The translations under genes and the position numbers were made by a program. From NCBI GenBank assembly GCA_029287875.1, contig JARFQH010000280.1, positions 1-50,727 on the forward strand: a stretch of DNA of 50,727 nucleotides, in the 5' to 3' direction. The notes beneath the pieces are model-generated. The model was given only the letters and a program-made list of their open reading frames with translations. It had not been told where the DNA came from and ran no database searches. The stretch is from Desulfobacteraceae bacterium. GTDB lineage: Bacteria; Desulfobacterota; Desulfobacteria; Desulfobacterales; SG8-13. Below are positions 18,162 through 26,944 of this stretch, piece by piece; within the stretch, counting starts at the first letter, position 1; each line of letters starts with the position of its first letter.

Positions 18162-20384
18162 ATGACGGTCAAGTCCATCGTATCTGCGTTTATACATAAA
18201 CTTTATCCACTTAATTCTTCCCGTGAAGACGGCCTGGTTTACTGGCGCGAATGTATTCTGCACGCGCTCCTCGGCGTCGCCCTGGTGCTGGGATTGGTCG
18301 CGTTGGTGCCGGCGCTCGCCCTGGCCATCAAAGAAGAGCTCTGGGGCCTGCTTGTTTTCGACATTTGCATGTATCTGAGCATCGTCGTTCTGGTGCTCTT
18401 CAGGAACTGGTCCTATGAACTGCGGGCAGCGGGCATATTGATTGTGGCCCTTGCGATCGGAATCTGGGTGACGGTCAGCGTCGGGCCGCTGAGCGGCGGG
18501 CCGGCATGGCTGTTCACGGTTGCCGTATTCAGCGGTTTGCTGCTGGGCCTGAAGGCCGCCCTGATTACCGTCGTTTTGAACGGCTTTTCACTCGCCGCGA
18601 TTGGATGGTTGGCGTTTAACGGCCATCTGGCTGACGGACAGCCGTTTTTCAGCTCTGTAGAGCGTGCGGTCGCAGCGGGGGCAAACTTTCTGGCCTTGAA
18701 TGCCGGCGCGGCGATAACGGTATCGGTACTGGTTCACGGTCTTCAGGCGACGGCCGAGAAAGAAAAGGCCTCCAAAGAGATCATCAGAAAGGAGCAGGCC
18801 CGGCTGATCCAAGCCAGAGAGGATCTCAAGAATGAAGTCGATGTGCGCAAACAGGCGGAGGAGGCCCTGCGGGTCGAGCGGGATACGCTGGGCAGAATTA
18901 CCCGCAGCGTCGGTGCCGGCCTTGCAGTCATATCGCGGGATTACCGCGTTGTGTGGGCCAATGAAATTTTGAAAAAAATGTTCGGTGCCATCGAAGGTCA
19001 GCCCTGCCAGAAAGCTTTCAATAAAACCGACGAGGACTGCCCCGGGTGCGGCGCGCGCGAGGTTTTTGACAACAGAAAAGAAGAATCGCTTCATGAACAG
19101 ACCGGTCGGGACCTTCAAGGCAATGTCGTTTATTCCCAGATTATCGCCACACCCATCCGGGATGCGAAGGGAAACGTCACCGCAGCCCTGGAGCTGGTTA
19201 TCCCGATTACCGAGCGCAAGCGCGCCGAAGAAGAACGGCGCAGGCTCGAAGGACAATTGGAACAGGCCCGTAAAATGGAAGCAATCGCGACGCTAGCCGG
19301 CGGTATCGCTCATCAATTCAACAACCTTTTGTCGGCCGTGTCGGGCAATATCGAGCTGATGAAACTGGATGACCGTGACCGGCAAAAGTACGACAGATAT
19401 TTTACGCCAATTGAAAATTCGATCCAGCGAATGGCGAAGTTGACGGGGCAACTGCTGGCATACGCGAGAGGCGGTAAATACCGCGTCAGCCATATGTCGA
19501 TGATCGAATTCGTGCGGGAAACCCTGCCTCTGGTCGAGCATACCCTTAAACCTACCATAACGGTCGAAACCGATCTGCCCGAAAAAGTGTCCCTCGTGAC
19601 CATAGACGTCACACAGATGCAGACGGTCCTGTCCGGGATCCTGTCGAATGCTTCGGAGGCGATAGAAAAGGCCGGGCACGTGTTAATTTCAATCCGGGAC
19701 GAACACATCACGGCTAAACAATCCAAAGAGACACCGGGCCTGGTCCCCGGCGATTATGTTGTATTATCGGTCACGGATGACGGAAAGGGGATGGATGAAA
19801 ATACACGCCAACGGATATTCGAGCCGTTTTTCAGCACCAAGTTCCAGGGGCGGGGGCTCGAAATGGCTTCGGTGTACGGCATCATAAAAAATCATGATGG
19901 TTGGATTTCCGTAGACTCGAAACCGCTCCGGGGGACGACGGTAAAGATTTTCCTTCCAGCTATCAAAGGCGAGGCACCCGCGATAAAACCGGTGAGGGCA
20001 CTGAATATGGAGAATTCTGGTACGATTCTGGTTATCGAAGATGAAGAAATGGTCCTGGATGTGACCAGCTCGATGCTGAAAAATCTCGGCTATCGTGTCC
20101 TGGCGGCACGCAGCGGAGAAGAAGCCCTGCGCATCGCCGACAGCCATGATGGTCGGATCGACCTGGCGCTGCTCGACATCATTCTGCCTGACATGGGGGG
20201 CAAAGATATTTACCCGCGCTTGTTGGCTTCACGACCGAATCTGAGGGTTATCGTTTGCAGTGGTTACACCCTCAACGGACCGGCCCAGGAAATACTCAAG
20301 CAGGGCGCACAAGGCTTTATTCAAAAACCATATACGATGGCGGCGCTCTCTGAAAAACTGTCGGCGACAATCAATTTGAAGTAA
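18162..20384 (+). CDS. PAS-domain hybrid sensor histidine kinase with C-terminal receiver
   Basis: N-terminal multi-TM region; PAS with CPGC; H-box AGGIAHQFNNLL; N-box ILSNASEAIEKA; VTDDGKGM; receiver TILVIEDEEMVLDV...LALLDIILPDMGGKD...QKPY. Confidence 0.93.
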   Translation: MTVKSIVSAFIHKLYPLNSSREDGLVYWRECILHALLGVALVLGLVALVPALALAIKEELWGLLVFDICMYLSIVVLVLFRNWSYELRAAGILIVALAIGIWVTVSVGPLSGGPAWLFTVAVFSGLLLGLKAALITVVLNGFSLAAIGWLAFNGHLADGQPFFSSVERAVAAGANFLALNAGAAITVSVLVHGLQATAEKEKASKEIIRKEQARLIQAREDLKNEVDVRKQAEEALRVERDTLGRITRSVGAGLAVISRDYRVVWANEILKKMFGAIEGQPCQKAFNKTDEDCPGCGAREVFDNRKEESLHEQTGRDLQGNVVYSQIIATPIRDAKGNVTAALELVIPITERKRAEEERRRLEGQLEQARKMEAIATLAGGIAHQFNNLLSAVSGNIELMKLDDRDRQKYDRYFTPIENSIQRMAKLTGQLLAYARGGKYRVSHMSMIEFVRETLPLVEHTLKPTITVETDLPEKVSLVTIDVTQMQTVLSGILSNASEAIEKAGHVLISIRDEHITAKQSKETPGLVPGDYVVLSVTDDGKGMDENTRQRIFEPFFSTKFQGRGLEMASVYGIIKNHDGWISVDSKPLRGTTVKIFLPAIKGEAPAIKPVRALNMENSGTILVIEDEEMVLDVTSSMLKNLGYRVLAARSGEEALRIADSHDGRIDLALLDIILPDMGGKDIYPRLLASRPNLRVIVCSGYTLNGPAQEILKQGAQGFIQKPYTMAALSEKLSATINLK

Positions 20385-20388
20385 CCAG

Positions 20389-21549
20389 TCACGCTGCTTC
20401 GTTCAACCCCCTGAGAACTTTCAGATAATCACCTCTTTCCATGGGTCTCGGGTTGCCTCGATTGCTGCCGTTGGCGGCACTGTCGCTGGCCAGTTTTTCG
20501 AAATCACCTTCCTTGACGCCCAGTTGTCTGAACTCGGGCAGGTGGATGTCAGCGGCCAATTTTTTTACTTCGGCCACCGCTTGCCGGGCCCGGCTCTCGA
20601 CGCTGCCATCACCCAAACCCATTGCCAGGGCAATGCGGGCGTATCGATCGACACAGTAGTCCAGATTGTATTCCATTACTGCCGGAAGCGTCACCGCGTT
20701 GCATACGCCGTGCGGCAAATCGTATTGACCGCCGAGAGCCTCGGCGATACAATGAACCGCTGCCACGTCTGAATGGCTGAAGGCTATGGCGGCTAACAGA
20801 CTTCCCAACAACATGCCCGAACGGGCTTCGATGTTTTGGCCGTCGGAAACTGCCGCTCGCAGATGCGTGGAGATGAGTTCGACGGCATATAGGGCGACGG
20901 CATCCGATAGAGGTTCCGCTGCTTTGGCACTAAAGGCTTCGATGGCATGGGTCAATGCATCCATCCCCGTTGCGGCCGTTAATGCCGCCGGCATGGACAG
21001 CGTCATTTCAGGATCCACTAATGCAACCCGGGGGGCGATTTTCGGATCCTTGATGCTGAATTTAAAATGCTCTCTGCTGTCCGTGACAACGGCGCTGAAG
21101 GTTACCTCACTGCCGCTGCCGGCTGTGGTCGGGATCGCTATCAACGGCAGGACCTCGCCCGGAATTTTTCCATATCCTTCGAAGTCTCGCACCTGACCGC
21201 CGTTGGCTGCGACGACATTGATGGCCTTGGCGCAGTCGATAGGGCTGCCGCCACCGATGGCCACCAGGCAGTCCGGCTTATCGAATGCCGCTTTTTTAGC
21301 GCCCTCTTCGACATTGTAATCTTTGGGATTCGCTTCAACACGGGCAAAGATGTCGTAGGCGATGCGTTTTGAGGCCAGATGAGTTGTGAATCGAGACAAA
21401 ACACCCGAAGAGGCGAGCCGGACATCGGTGATCAGCATGACTCGCCGCGCATTGATAAGGGCCAGCTCGTCAGCGAGTTTTTCAACCGCTCCGCTACCGT
21501 ATTCGATCCGGGTGGGCAGGGCGAAACTAAAGGGTGACAACAGGTTCAT
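20389..21549 (-). CDS. Iron-containing alcohol dehydrogenase
   Basis: FALPTRIEYGSGAVEKLADEL, VAIGGGSPIDCAKAI, IPTTAGSGSEVT, DALTHAIEAFSAKAAEPLSDA. Confidence 0.94.
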   Translation of the reverse strand: MNLLSPFSFALPTRIEYGSGAVEKLADELALINARRVMLITDVRLASSGVLSRFTTHLASKRIAYDIFARVEANPKDYNVEEGAKKAAFDKPDCLVAIGGGSPIDCAKAINVVAANGGQVRDFEGYGKIPGEVLPLIAIPTTAGSGSEVTFSAVVTDSREHFKFSIKDPKIAPRVALVDPEMTLSMPAALTAATGMDALTHAIEAFSAKAAEPLSDAVALYAVELISTHLRAAVSDGQNIEARSGMLLGSLLAAIAFSHSDVAAVHCIAEALGGQYDLPHGVCNAVTLPAVMEYNLDYCVDRYARIALAMGLGDGSVESRARQAVAEVKKLAADIHLPEFRQLGVKEGDFEKLASDSAANGSNRGNPRPMERGDYLKVLRGLNEAA

Positions 21550-21566
21550 GGGAAAATCCTTTCCAA

Positions 21567-21764
21567 TTATCTGTAACTTTTTGTGGGGCTCTCCTTGCTT
21601 CCGTCCAGAGCCCGCCGGAGACGATCGCGCTCGACTTTGGCCTTGCGAAGCTCATCCGTCAGCGCTTCCTGTCTCTCCAGTAGGGCGTCATCGATCTGTT
21701 TTTCAAGTTCTGAAACTTCCCGGATGAGGCGATAGAGGTCTCTTGCAATCAATCGGATCGACAT
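21567..21764 (-). CDS. Small coiled-coil-like hypothetical protein
   Basis: 65 aa MSIRLIARDLYRLIREVSELEKQIDDALLERQEALTDELRKAKVERDRLRRALDGSKESPTKSYR. Confidence 0.55.
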   Translation of the reverse strand: MSIRLIARDLYRLIREVSELEKQIDDALLERQEALTDELRKAKVERDRLRRALDGSKESPTKSYR

Positions 21765-21885
21765 AAGCTTGACTCTCTATAAAAATGTAAAAACAGACGG
21801 CGGACAAGGCGGGCCAACATAACCGTCACGGACGGTTTCCGTCAATTTTTATTTGACATCCCGGGGGTTCTGTGATTATTTAATG

Positions 21886-21919
21886 CAATGTTCAAGGCAG
21901 CGCCGACAATGTTCAAAGG
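21886..21919. promoter_or_regulatory. Direct repeats CAATGTTCAA spaced 21 bp
   Basis: CAATGTTCAAGG at 21886 and CAATGTTCAAAGG at 21907, downstream of a TTGACA box at 21853. Confidence 0.3.
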
Positions 21920-22043
21920 GTTGGGGCTGCCTTTAAATTTCGTGCAATTGAAAACCAGAGCCACTTTCTTTCCAGGTCTACCCTAAGAATATAGCGGGTC
22001 TGCATTAGCGTCAAAACCATTCGCGAACGCCCCATACCCATTC

Positions 22044-22107
22044 AAGCGGTACAAAAACAACCTGGCAGTTTTACAGACAGCGGGCCGGAAAAGGTACCGC
22101 TTTTTTT
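22044..22107 (+). terminator. Terminator/attenuator-like hairpin immediately upstream of the 22119 gene
   Basis: AAGCGGTAC ... GTACCGCTT (perfect 9-bp stem, 41-nt loop), ending in TTTTTTT; the SD GGAGGT starts at the next base. Confidence 0.5.
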
Positions 22108-22118
22108 GGAGGTGAACA

Positions 22119-22379
22119 ATGATGTACTTCGAAGCCATTTTCCAACCGAATAACCTGACCCACTACAATTCCGATGATGTTCAGAAAATCGTTGGAAAAA
22201 AGATTGCCGTTCAGGACGGCTGGATTCTCGAAGAAGGCCCGCACAAAGGCCAACAGGGGTACTATCTACCGAACTCAACTGTCGGTCTGATACCAGCCAG
22301 TGACCTCAAAGAGATCCGAGTCATTCCCTACGCTCAGTGGAAAGACATCTTCAACCGAACCAAGCAGGAATCCGTTTAA
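22119..22379 (+). CDS. Hypothetical protein, 86 aa
   Basis: MMYFEAIFQPNNLTHYNSDDVQKIVGKKIAVQDGWILEEGPHKGQQGYYLPNSTVGLIPASDLKEIRVIPYAQWKDIF; SD GGAGGTG. Confidence 0.75.
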   Translation: MMYFEAIFQPNNLTHYNSDDVQKIVGKKIAVQDGWILEEGPHKGQQGYYLPNSTVGLIPASDLKEIRVIPYAQWKDIFNRTKQESV

Positions 22380-22588
22380 CCCCGAATCGGCAAGGCCGCA
22401 GACACCCGTTTACGTGGCCGAATACCAACCGCGGCCGGGTTCATAGGTACCATAAAACGAGCGATGGACCCCCTCGTCCTCACCCAGTGGTGATCCACCC
22501 CACGTCAAAAATGCGCATCCGCTTTCAGCTGTATATCATCTCTATTAAAAAAAAACCGTAAAAACTGTTGCAATTAGTAAAATGATGT

Positions 22589-22604
22589 GTTTATTTATAT
22601 AAAC
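22589..22604. promoter_or_regulatory. Operator-like palindrome GTTTAT-TTAT-ATAAAC upstream of S24 repressor
   Basis: Perfect 6-bp arms; related AT-rich sites recur at 23341-23377 downstream of the gene. Confidence 0.45.
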
Positions 22605-22665
22605 GATACGGTATGCCGCTTTTGCCGCCTTTTGAATAATCAATCGATTTTTGTGGAGGAAACGG

Positions 22666-23319
22666 GTGACGCTGTCCTACTTCGATTCCTTTTTAAAACG
22701 TGTTTTCGCGACCACCGGGTTGGAAACTCAAACCGAGTTGGCTTCTGTGCTTCGGATCAACCGCTCGGCCATTACCCAGGCGCGCAAGAAAGATTCGATC
22801 CCGGCCAATTGGGTTCTTCAGCTCTATCGTATTTATGGTTTCAATCCGGACTGGCTCGAGAGAGGCACGGGCGAGACCTTCCTTAAAGCAGACCGAGAAA
22901 AGGAAATAAAGTTTAAACACGTCCCCAAGGTCAAAGCGCGTCTTAGCGCGGGTGGCGGTTCTTTCGAGATTGGCGCTGAAATTCAGGGCTATTACGCCTT
23001 TCAAACCGAGTGGTTGCGAACCAAGGGCAACACGGATCGGATGGTTCTTATGGACATCTTCGGCAACAGCATGGAGCCCGAATTGAAGGACGGCGACAGT
23101 GTCCTCATCGACGAATCACAAAAGGATATCCTGTCCGGGGCCGTTTTTGCCGTGGGTGTCGACGACACCATTTTGGTCAAACGCGTCGAAAAACACCCCA
23201 ACACGCTGGTTCTGCTCAGCGACAACAGGGACTATGCGCCGATTTATCTCAAAGGCAGCGAGTGCGAGAGTGTGCGTGTCATCGGCAAGGTGATCTGGGC
23301 GGCGCGGGAGTTTCGATAG
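22666..23319 (+). CDS. Phage CI-like HTH / S24 (LexA-like) peptidase-domain repressor
   Basis: GTG start after GGAGG; N-terminal CI-type HTH TQTELASVLRINRSAITQARKKDSIPANWVLQLYRIYGFNPDWLERGTG; S24 Ser in GNSMEPELKDGDSVLID and Lys in TILVKRVEK; Ala-Gly in RLSAGGGS. Confidence 0.9.
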   Translation: MTLSYFDSFLKRVFATTGLETQTELASVLRINRSAITQARKKDSIPANWVLQLYRIYGFNPDWLERGTGETFLKADREKEIKFKHVPKVKARLSAGGGSFEIGAEIQGYYAFQTEWLRTKGNTDRMVLMDIFGNSMEPELKDGDSVLIDESQKDILSGAVFAVGVDDTILVKRVEKHPNTLVLLSDNRDYAPIYLKGSECESVRVIGKVIWAAREFR

Positions 23320-23340
23320 CCCATTTTTTTTGACCTGTTT

Positions 23341-23377
23341 GTTTATATAAATTAACAAATTATAAAGTTAAATAAAC
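23341..23377. promoter_or_regulatory. Operator-like AT-rich palindromic region upstream of micro-ORF
   Basis: GTTTATATAAATTAAC and GTTAAATAAAC, resembling the 22589 site. Confidence 0.4.
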
Positions 23378-23393
23378 AGAAGGGGGGATAAAG

Positions 23394-23558
23394 ATGCAAC
23401 AACGGTTTTGTACTTGCGGATTTCCGGTCTGGGTTCAGTATCTGCTGTCCGAAAAAAATTGCGGCACGCTTTTCTGGTCGACCGTCTACCGCACCGGACG
23501 GGTGCTCACGCTTTGTCCGAGCTGCGGACGCGCGCTGCATATCGACGATTTGAGCTGA
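23394..23558 (+). CDS. 54-aa zinc-ribbon-like protein (not in ORF track in this frame)
   Basis: AGGGGGG SD; MQQRFCTCGFPVWVQYLLSEKNCGTLFWSTVYRTGRVLTLCPSCGRALHIDDLS. Confidence 0.65.
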   Translation: MQQRFCTCGFPVWVQYLLSEKNCGTLFWSTVYRTGRVLTLCPSCGRALHIDDLS

Positions 23559-23635
23559 AGTGTATTTTGTCGCCGGTCGGCGCTGCGAACCGCCGCCGGG
23601 ATGAATTTCGGCTTTCTTTCAGCAGGAGGTCCAAC

Positions 23636-23806
23636 ATGGTAAAGCTTTCAATCTACCCGAGTTACGACGATCATTTTGAATATGACGGTGGCACCGCCAT
23701 ACGGCAGACCCGCAAGAAAGCCGATGAAACCGTGTGGCAGAACTGGCTGCTCTTTGATACCATCGAGGCCGCTTTGGAATACTTCAACGACTGTTGTGAT
23801 GCCTGA
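23636..23806 (+). CDS. 56-aa hypothetical protein
   Basis: AGGAGG SD; MVKLSIYPSYDDHFEYDGGTAIRQTRKKADETVWQNWLLFDTIEAALEYFNDCCDA. Confidence 0.65.
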   Translation: MVKLSIYPSYDDHFEYDGGTAIRQTRKKADETVWQNWLLFDTIEAALEYFNDCCDA

Positions 23807-23891
23807 TGGTGTAATACAATTCCGAGGGATGTCAATTCAGCCATTGCTCAGTCAGCGGTTTTCGGTTACCCGGCGTACTCATTAGGATTTC

Positions 23892-24001
23892 TGTAAGCGT
23901 TCACAGGGCACCGCATCTGCTTTGATGTCGGGCACTTGAAGTACAAAAGTACGTCTGCGCGCCCGACGCCTTGCATCTGCGGCACCCTGTAAACGCTTAC
24001 A
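23892..24001. repeat. 110-bp imperfect palindromic element (REP/MITE-like)
   Basis: TGTAAGCGTTCACAGGG...CGGGC / GCCCG...CCCTGTAAACGCTTACA centred on GTACAAAAGTAC. Confidence 0.8.
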
Positions 24002-24082
24002 ATCAGGTGGTTTGAAGCGCATCGGACTTTGCAACCCTGCGAACGGTTACGGATTTCTATTTTCGGCAAAAATTTCCGTTGC

Positions 24083-24991
24083 TCAGTCCGGCCGGTAGGG
24101 TTGGGCGCCTGCGGTGGTGCGGTGAAATTCCCGTTCGATGCCGCTAACGGCGATCATACGCCCCGAATCGAGATATGTCCTGTAGATGGGATCTTGCAAG
24201 TCGAGGGGCCGGGAGGCCAGGCTCTTTTCGATTTCGGCAAGGGCTTCGACCGATTTGTCGCACACCGGATATCCTTTCTCATCGATATAAATGCGCGATC
24301 CAAAGGAAACCGGCGAAATGTTGTTGATGTCCACAAGCTTTATGTCACCAGCGTCGGTTAGAATCAGGTTGCCGTCACCGGCAAGATCCGGAATATAACC
24401 GGTCTCACGAATCATTCGTTTGATATGGTCGGTAAACGTCTCGGCGCTGCGGCGGATGCGGGCCACCAGTGCATCGCGTTCGAGCGTCGGAGCGGCTTGG
24501 CTGCCAAGGCGCGGCCGTAGGAGGTTGTCTGCCAGTCGGTCGGCGTTGAGGTATCCCCAGGGTTCAATATTCAGCCCTTCGACATATTCCTGCAGTCCGC
24601 AGAGCAGGATGTCGTGGTGGGCCTCCCAGAGATAGCTGACAAGAAATTCATTGGAACGGGCGTAGCCCTCAGGTCCCAAGTAAGTGGCGACGATAATGAC
24701 CCGTTGCAGTTCGGCATGGGCTTCTCGGCGGGACGGGAAGCGGGTCCGGAATATTCTCAGCATTTTCAACGGTTTGGCCCGCGGAAACCACTTGATACCG
24801 TCCGAAACGACACCGCTTTTTTCTCGTGCGACATCCTCCGGATCAAGGACTTCCATGATGTGCGACCGGAGTCCCTGTCGGTAGTGGCGTCTGTAAACAA
24901 AACGGCCCGGATGGCGGATGAAGTTCAAGCGCAGAACATCTTCTGCGCTCAATGATGGCTTTTCTCTGACGTCCTGAGTCATCGGTGCCAT
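24083..24991 (-). CDS. Hypothetical protein with kinase-like catalytic-loop motif
   Basis: 302 aa; YIPDLAGDGNLILTDAGDIKLVDINNISPV resembles an atypical kinase N...D signature. Confidence 0.6.
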   Translation of the reverse strand: MAPMTQDVREKPSLSAEDVLRLNFIRHPGRFVYRRHYRQGLRSHIMEVLDPEDVAREKSGVVSDGIKWFPRAKPLKMLRIFRTRFPSRREAHAELQRVIIVATYLGPEGYARSNEFLVSYLWEAHHDILLCGLQEYVEGLNIEPWGYLNADRLADNLLRPRLGSQAAPTLERDALVARIRRSAETFTDHIKRMIRETGYIPDLAGDGNLILTDAGDIKLVDINNISPVSFGSRIYIDEKGYPVCDKSVEALAEIEKSLASRPLDLQDPIYRTYLDSGRMIAVSGIEREFHRTTAGAQPYRPD

Positions 24992-25254
24992 GGATGGGGA
25001 TTAAACGATTAGGTCATCGTGCAAAATAAAACGGTTGCGGGGATAATAGAACACAGGTGGGCTCTTTGGCAAGCGGAGGTCAACCGAAGCAGCATTTATG
25101 GGTGAAAATAAGAATCCGTGTTAAAGGTTCAGTAGAAACAACACTGCCGGCCTCGTCCGGCCACCGGATGTGACATGGCGGCCGGTGTCAAGCACGGTGG
25201 TCAAGAAAAAATAAAGGGACACGATCATTTCGAAAGGAAGTTCGAATCTCCGTT

Positions 25255-25638
25255 TCAGTCGTTCATCCGCCTGTCCCAATCATATTCCGGTGCGGTGACG
25301 ATATGTTCCATATGCTGGATTCGGCGTTCCAGACGCTCAAAACGATGTTTCAAACGCTTGAGGGCCCGGTGCCGGTTGCCGGTGTAGCTGTCGTAGAACT
25401 CCTGTTCGTCTTCGCTGCGAAGAGGAATGACCGGCTCGGGTTTCATCAGCAGGGCTGCCAGAAGGTAGAGCCCGGTAACCGGCCAGAATCCGGTCAAAAT
25501 AAGTAGTCCCACTGCAATGGCCCGGGTCCAGGCAACAGAGAAATCAAAAAACTCGGCAAGGCCTCGGCAAACCCCCAACAAGACGCCATGGCGCGAACGG
25601 TAAAGTCCGTTTGAAAACAATTTTTCAATCGGTCTCAT
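25255..25638 (-). CDS. pspC: PspC-domain protein
   Basis: MRPIEKLFSNGLYRSRHGVLLGVCRGLAEFFDFSVAWTRAIAVGLLILTGFWPVTGLYLLAALLMKPEP. Confidence 0.93.
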   Translation of the reverse strand: MRPIEKLFSNGLYRSRHGVLLGVCRGLAEFFDFSVAWTRAIAVGLLILTGFWPVTGLYLLAALLMKPEPVIPLRSEDEQEFYDSYTGNRHRALKRLKHRFERLERRIQHMEHIVTAPEYDWDRRMND

Positions 25639-25882
25639 GATCGGTTCTCCCTTTTCTCCTATCGAACAGAATGGTCTCCAGCGCATCCACGCGCTCTTCC
25701 ATCCGGGTCAGTTTTTGGTAAATTTCTTGTATCATTCCGGCATCATCGGCTTCGTTTTGGCGGTCTTTACGGGAAACCCCTCCTTTGATGAGCCGTATAC
25801 CCATCAGGATCGTTGCCCCAATTACGGTCAGTGACACGACAATACCGCCGAAAACGATCGCGGTGATGAAAGCACCCTGCAT
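25625..25882 (-). CDS. pspB: PspB-like phage shock protein
   Basis: MQGAFITAIVFGGIVVSLTVIGATILMGIRLIKGG... then EIYQKLTRMEERVDALETIL. Confidence 0.8.
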   Translation of the reverse strand: MQGAFITAIVFGGIVVSLTVIGATILMGIRLIKGGVSRKDRQNEADDAGMIQEIYQKLTRMEERVDALETILFDRRKGRTDHETD

Positions 25883-25963
25883 GCCTGACGGTCCTCCGAA
25901 AAAATTTATTTGTGCGTTGCCGGTCCGTAGTTATCTGCCGGCGTGAAAATCATTAATATGCGG

Positions 25964-26632
25964 CTACACATTTTGGCTGGCTGTCGGTGTCTTCAGGGCC
26001 TGCAGCTCGGCCTCAATCTCCTCATCCGCACTCAGTTTGTCAAGCTCTTCCTCGAGATCGCCTTTACGACCGATATTCACCAGGTCGGCTTCTGACTCCA
26101 TGCGGTCGATCCGGCTTTCGAGCTCTTCGAATTTGACCATCACCTCAGTGCTGTCCGCTCGTCGGATTTCCTGTTGGGCCCGTATTTTTCGGCGGGCATG
26201 GACGTGACGCTGGATCAATACCCGTTGCTTGTCGCGCGCGGATTTGAGTTTTTCTTCCAACTGGCGAATGTCTTCGTGATACTGAACGACCAAGTGATCG
26301 AGTTCGTCGCGCTCTTGCTGCAGATTCTCTTGCCGCCGGGTATAACGGCGCTTTTCGATGAGGGCTTCGCGGGCAAGATCGTCCCGGCCTTTGCGGACGG
26401 CCAACGTGGCCTTGTCTTCCCAGTGCCCGGCCCGGTCGACAATCTCCTCCAGTTGGCGCTGAACCTTCTTGCTTTCAGCCATGACCCCCGCACAGGCGGC
26501 TTTTAGCTCGACAAGCGTGTCTTCCATTTCCCGTATCATGAGTTTGATCAGTTTTTCCGGATCCTCGGCCCGATCGAGCATGGCGTTGATGTTGGAGCTG
26601 ATGATGTCACGGAAGCGTGTAAAGATGCCCAT
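25964..26632 (-). CDS. pspA: Phage shock protein A
   Basis: MGIFTRFRDIISSNINAMLDRAEDPEKLIKLMIREMEDTLVELK... Confidence 0.97.
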   Translation of the reverse strand: MGIFTRFRDIISSNINAMLDRAEDPEKLIKLMIREMEDTLVELKAACAGVMAESKKVQRQLEEIVDRAGHWEDKATLAVRKGRDDLAREALIEKRRYTRRQENLQQERDELDHLVVQYHEDIRQLEEKLKSARDKQRVLIQRHVHARRKIRAQQEIRRADSTEVMVKFEELESRIDRMESEADLVNIGRKGDLEEELDKLSADEEIEAELQALKTPTASQNV

Positions 26633-26666
26633 GGTGTACCTCCTGAATGGTTTTTAAACCATTCTT

Positions 26667-26682
26667 AGCAGATTGCGTGCCA
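26667..26682 (-). promoter_or_regulatory. Sigma-54 (RpoN) promoter of pspA
   Basis: Minus strand TGGCACGCAATCTGCT versus consensus TGGCACGN4TTGCW (one mismatch), about 35 bp upstream of ATG. Confidence 0.88.
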
Positions 26683-26944
26683 AAAAAACGATACGGGCGG
26701 CGAGTTGATTTCCCAACCGGGATATCTTTTCTTTCGCTTTTAACGGAAATTGCCTTGTGTTAAATTTAATCATTTATTTCTATTATTTATACTTTATATT
26801 TGCCTTTCAAACCTCTTGTTGAACCGGATTTTCAAGGGGGATATCTTGTCGATTGATTGATATTTTTTTAAATTGACATAATTATTAATTTGCAAATTTA
26901 ACTTAATTATATACATAATTGACCTATATTTAGTTAAATTTACC

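Noticed and set aside
23866-24069. 67-aa minus-strand ORF
   Set aside because: Lies entirely across the palindromic element; not protein-like.
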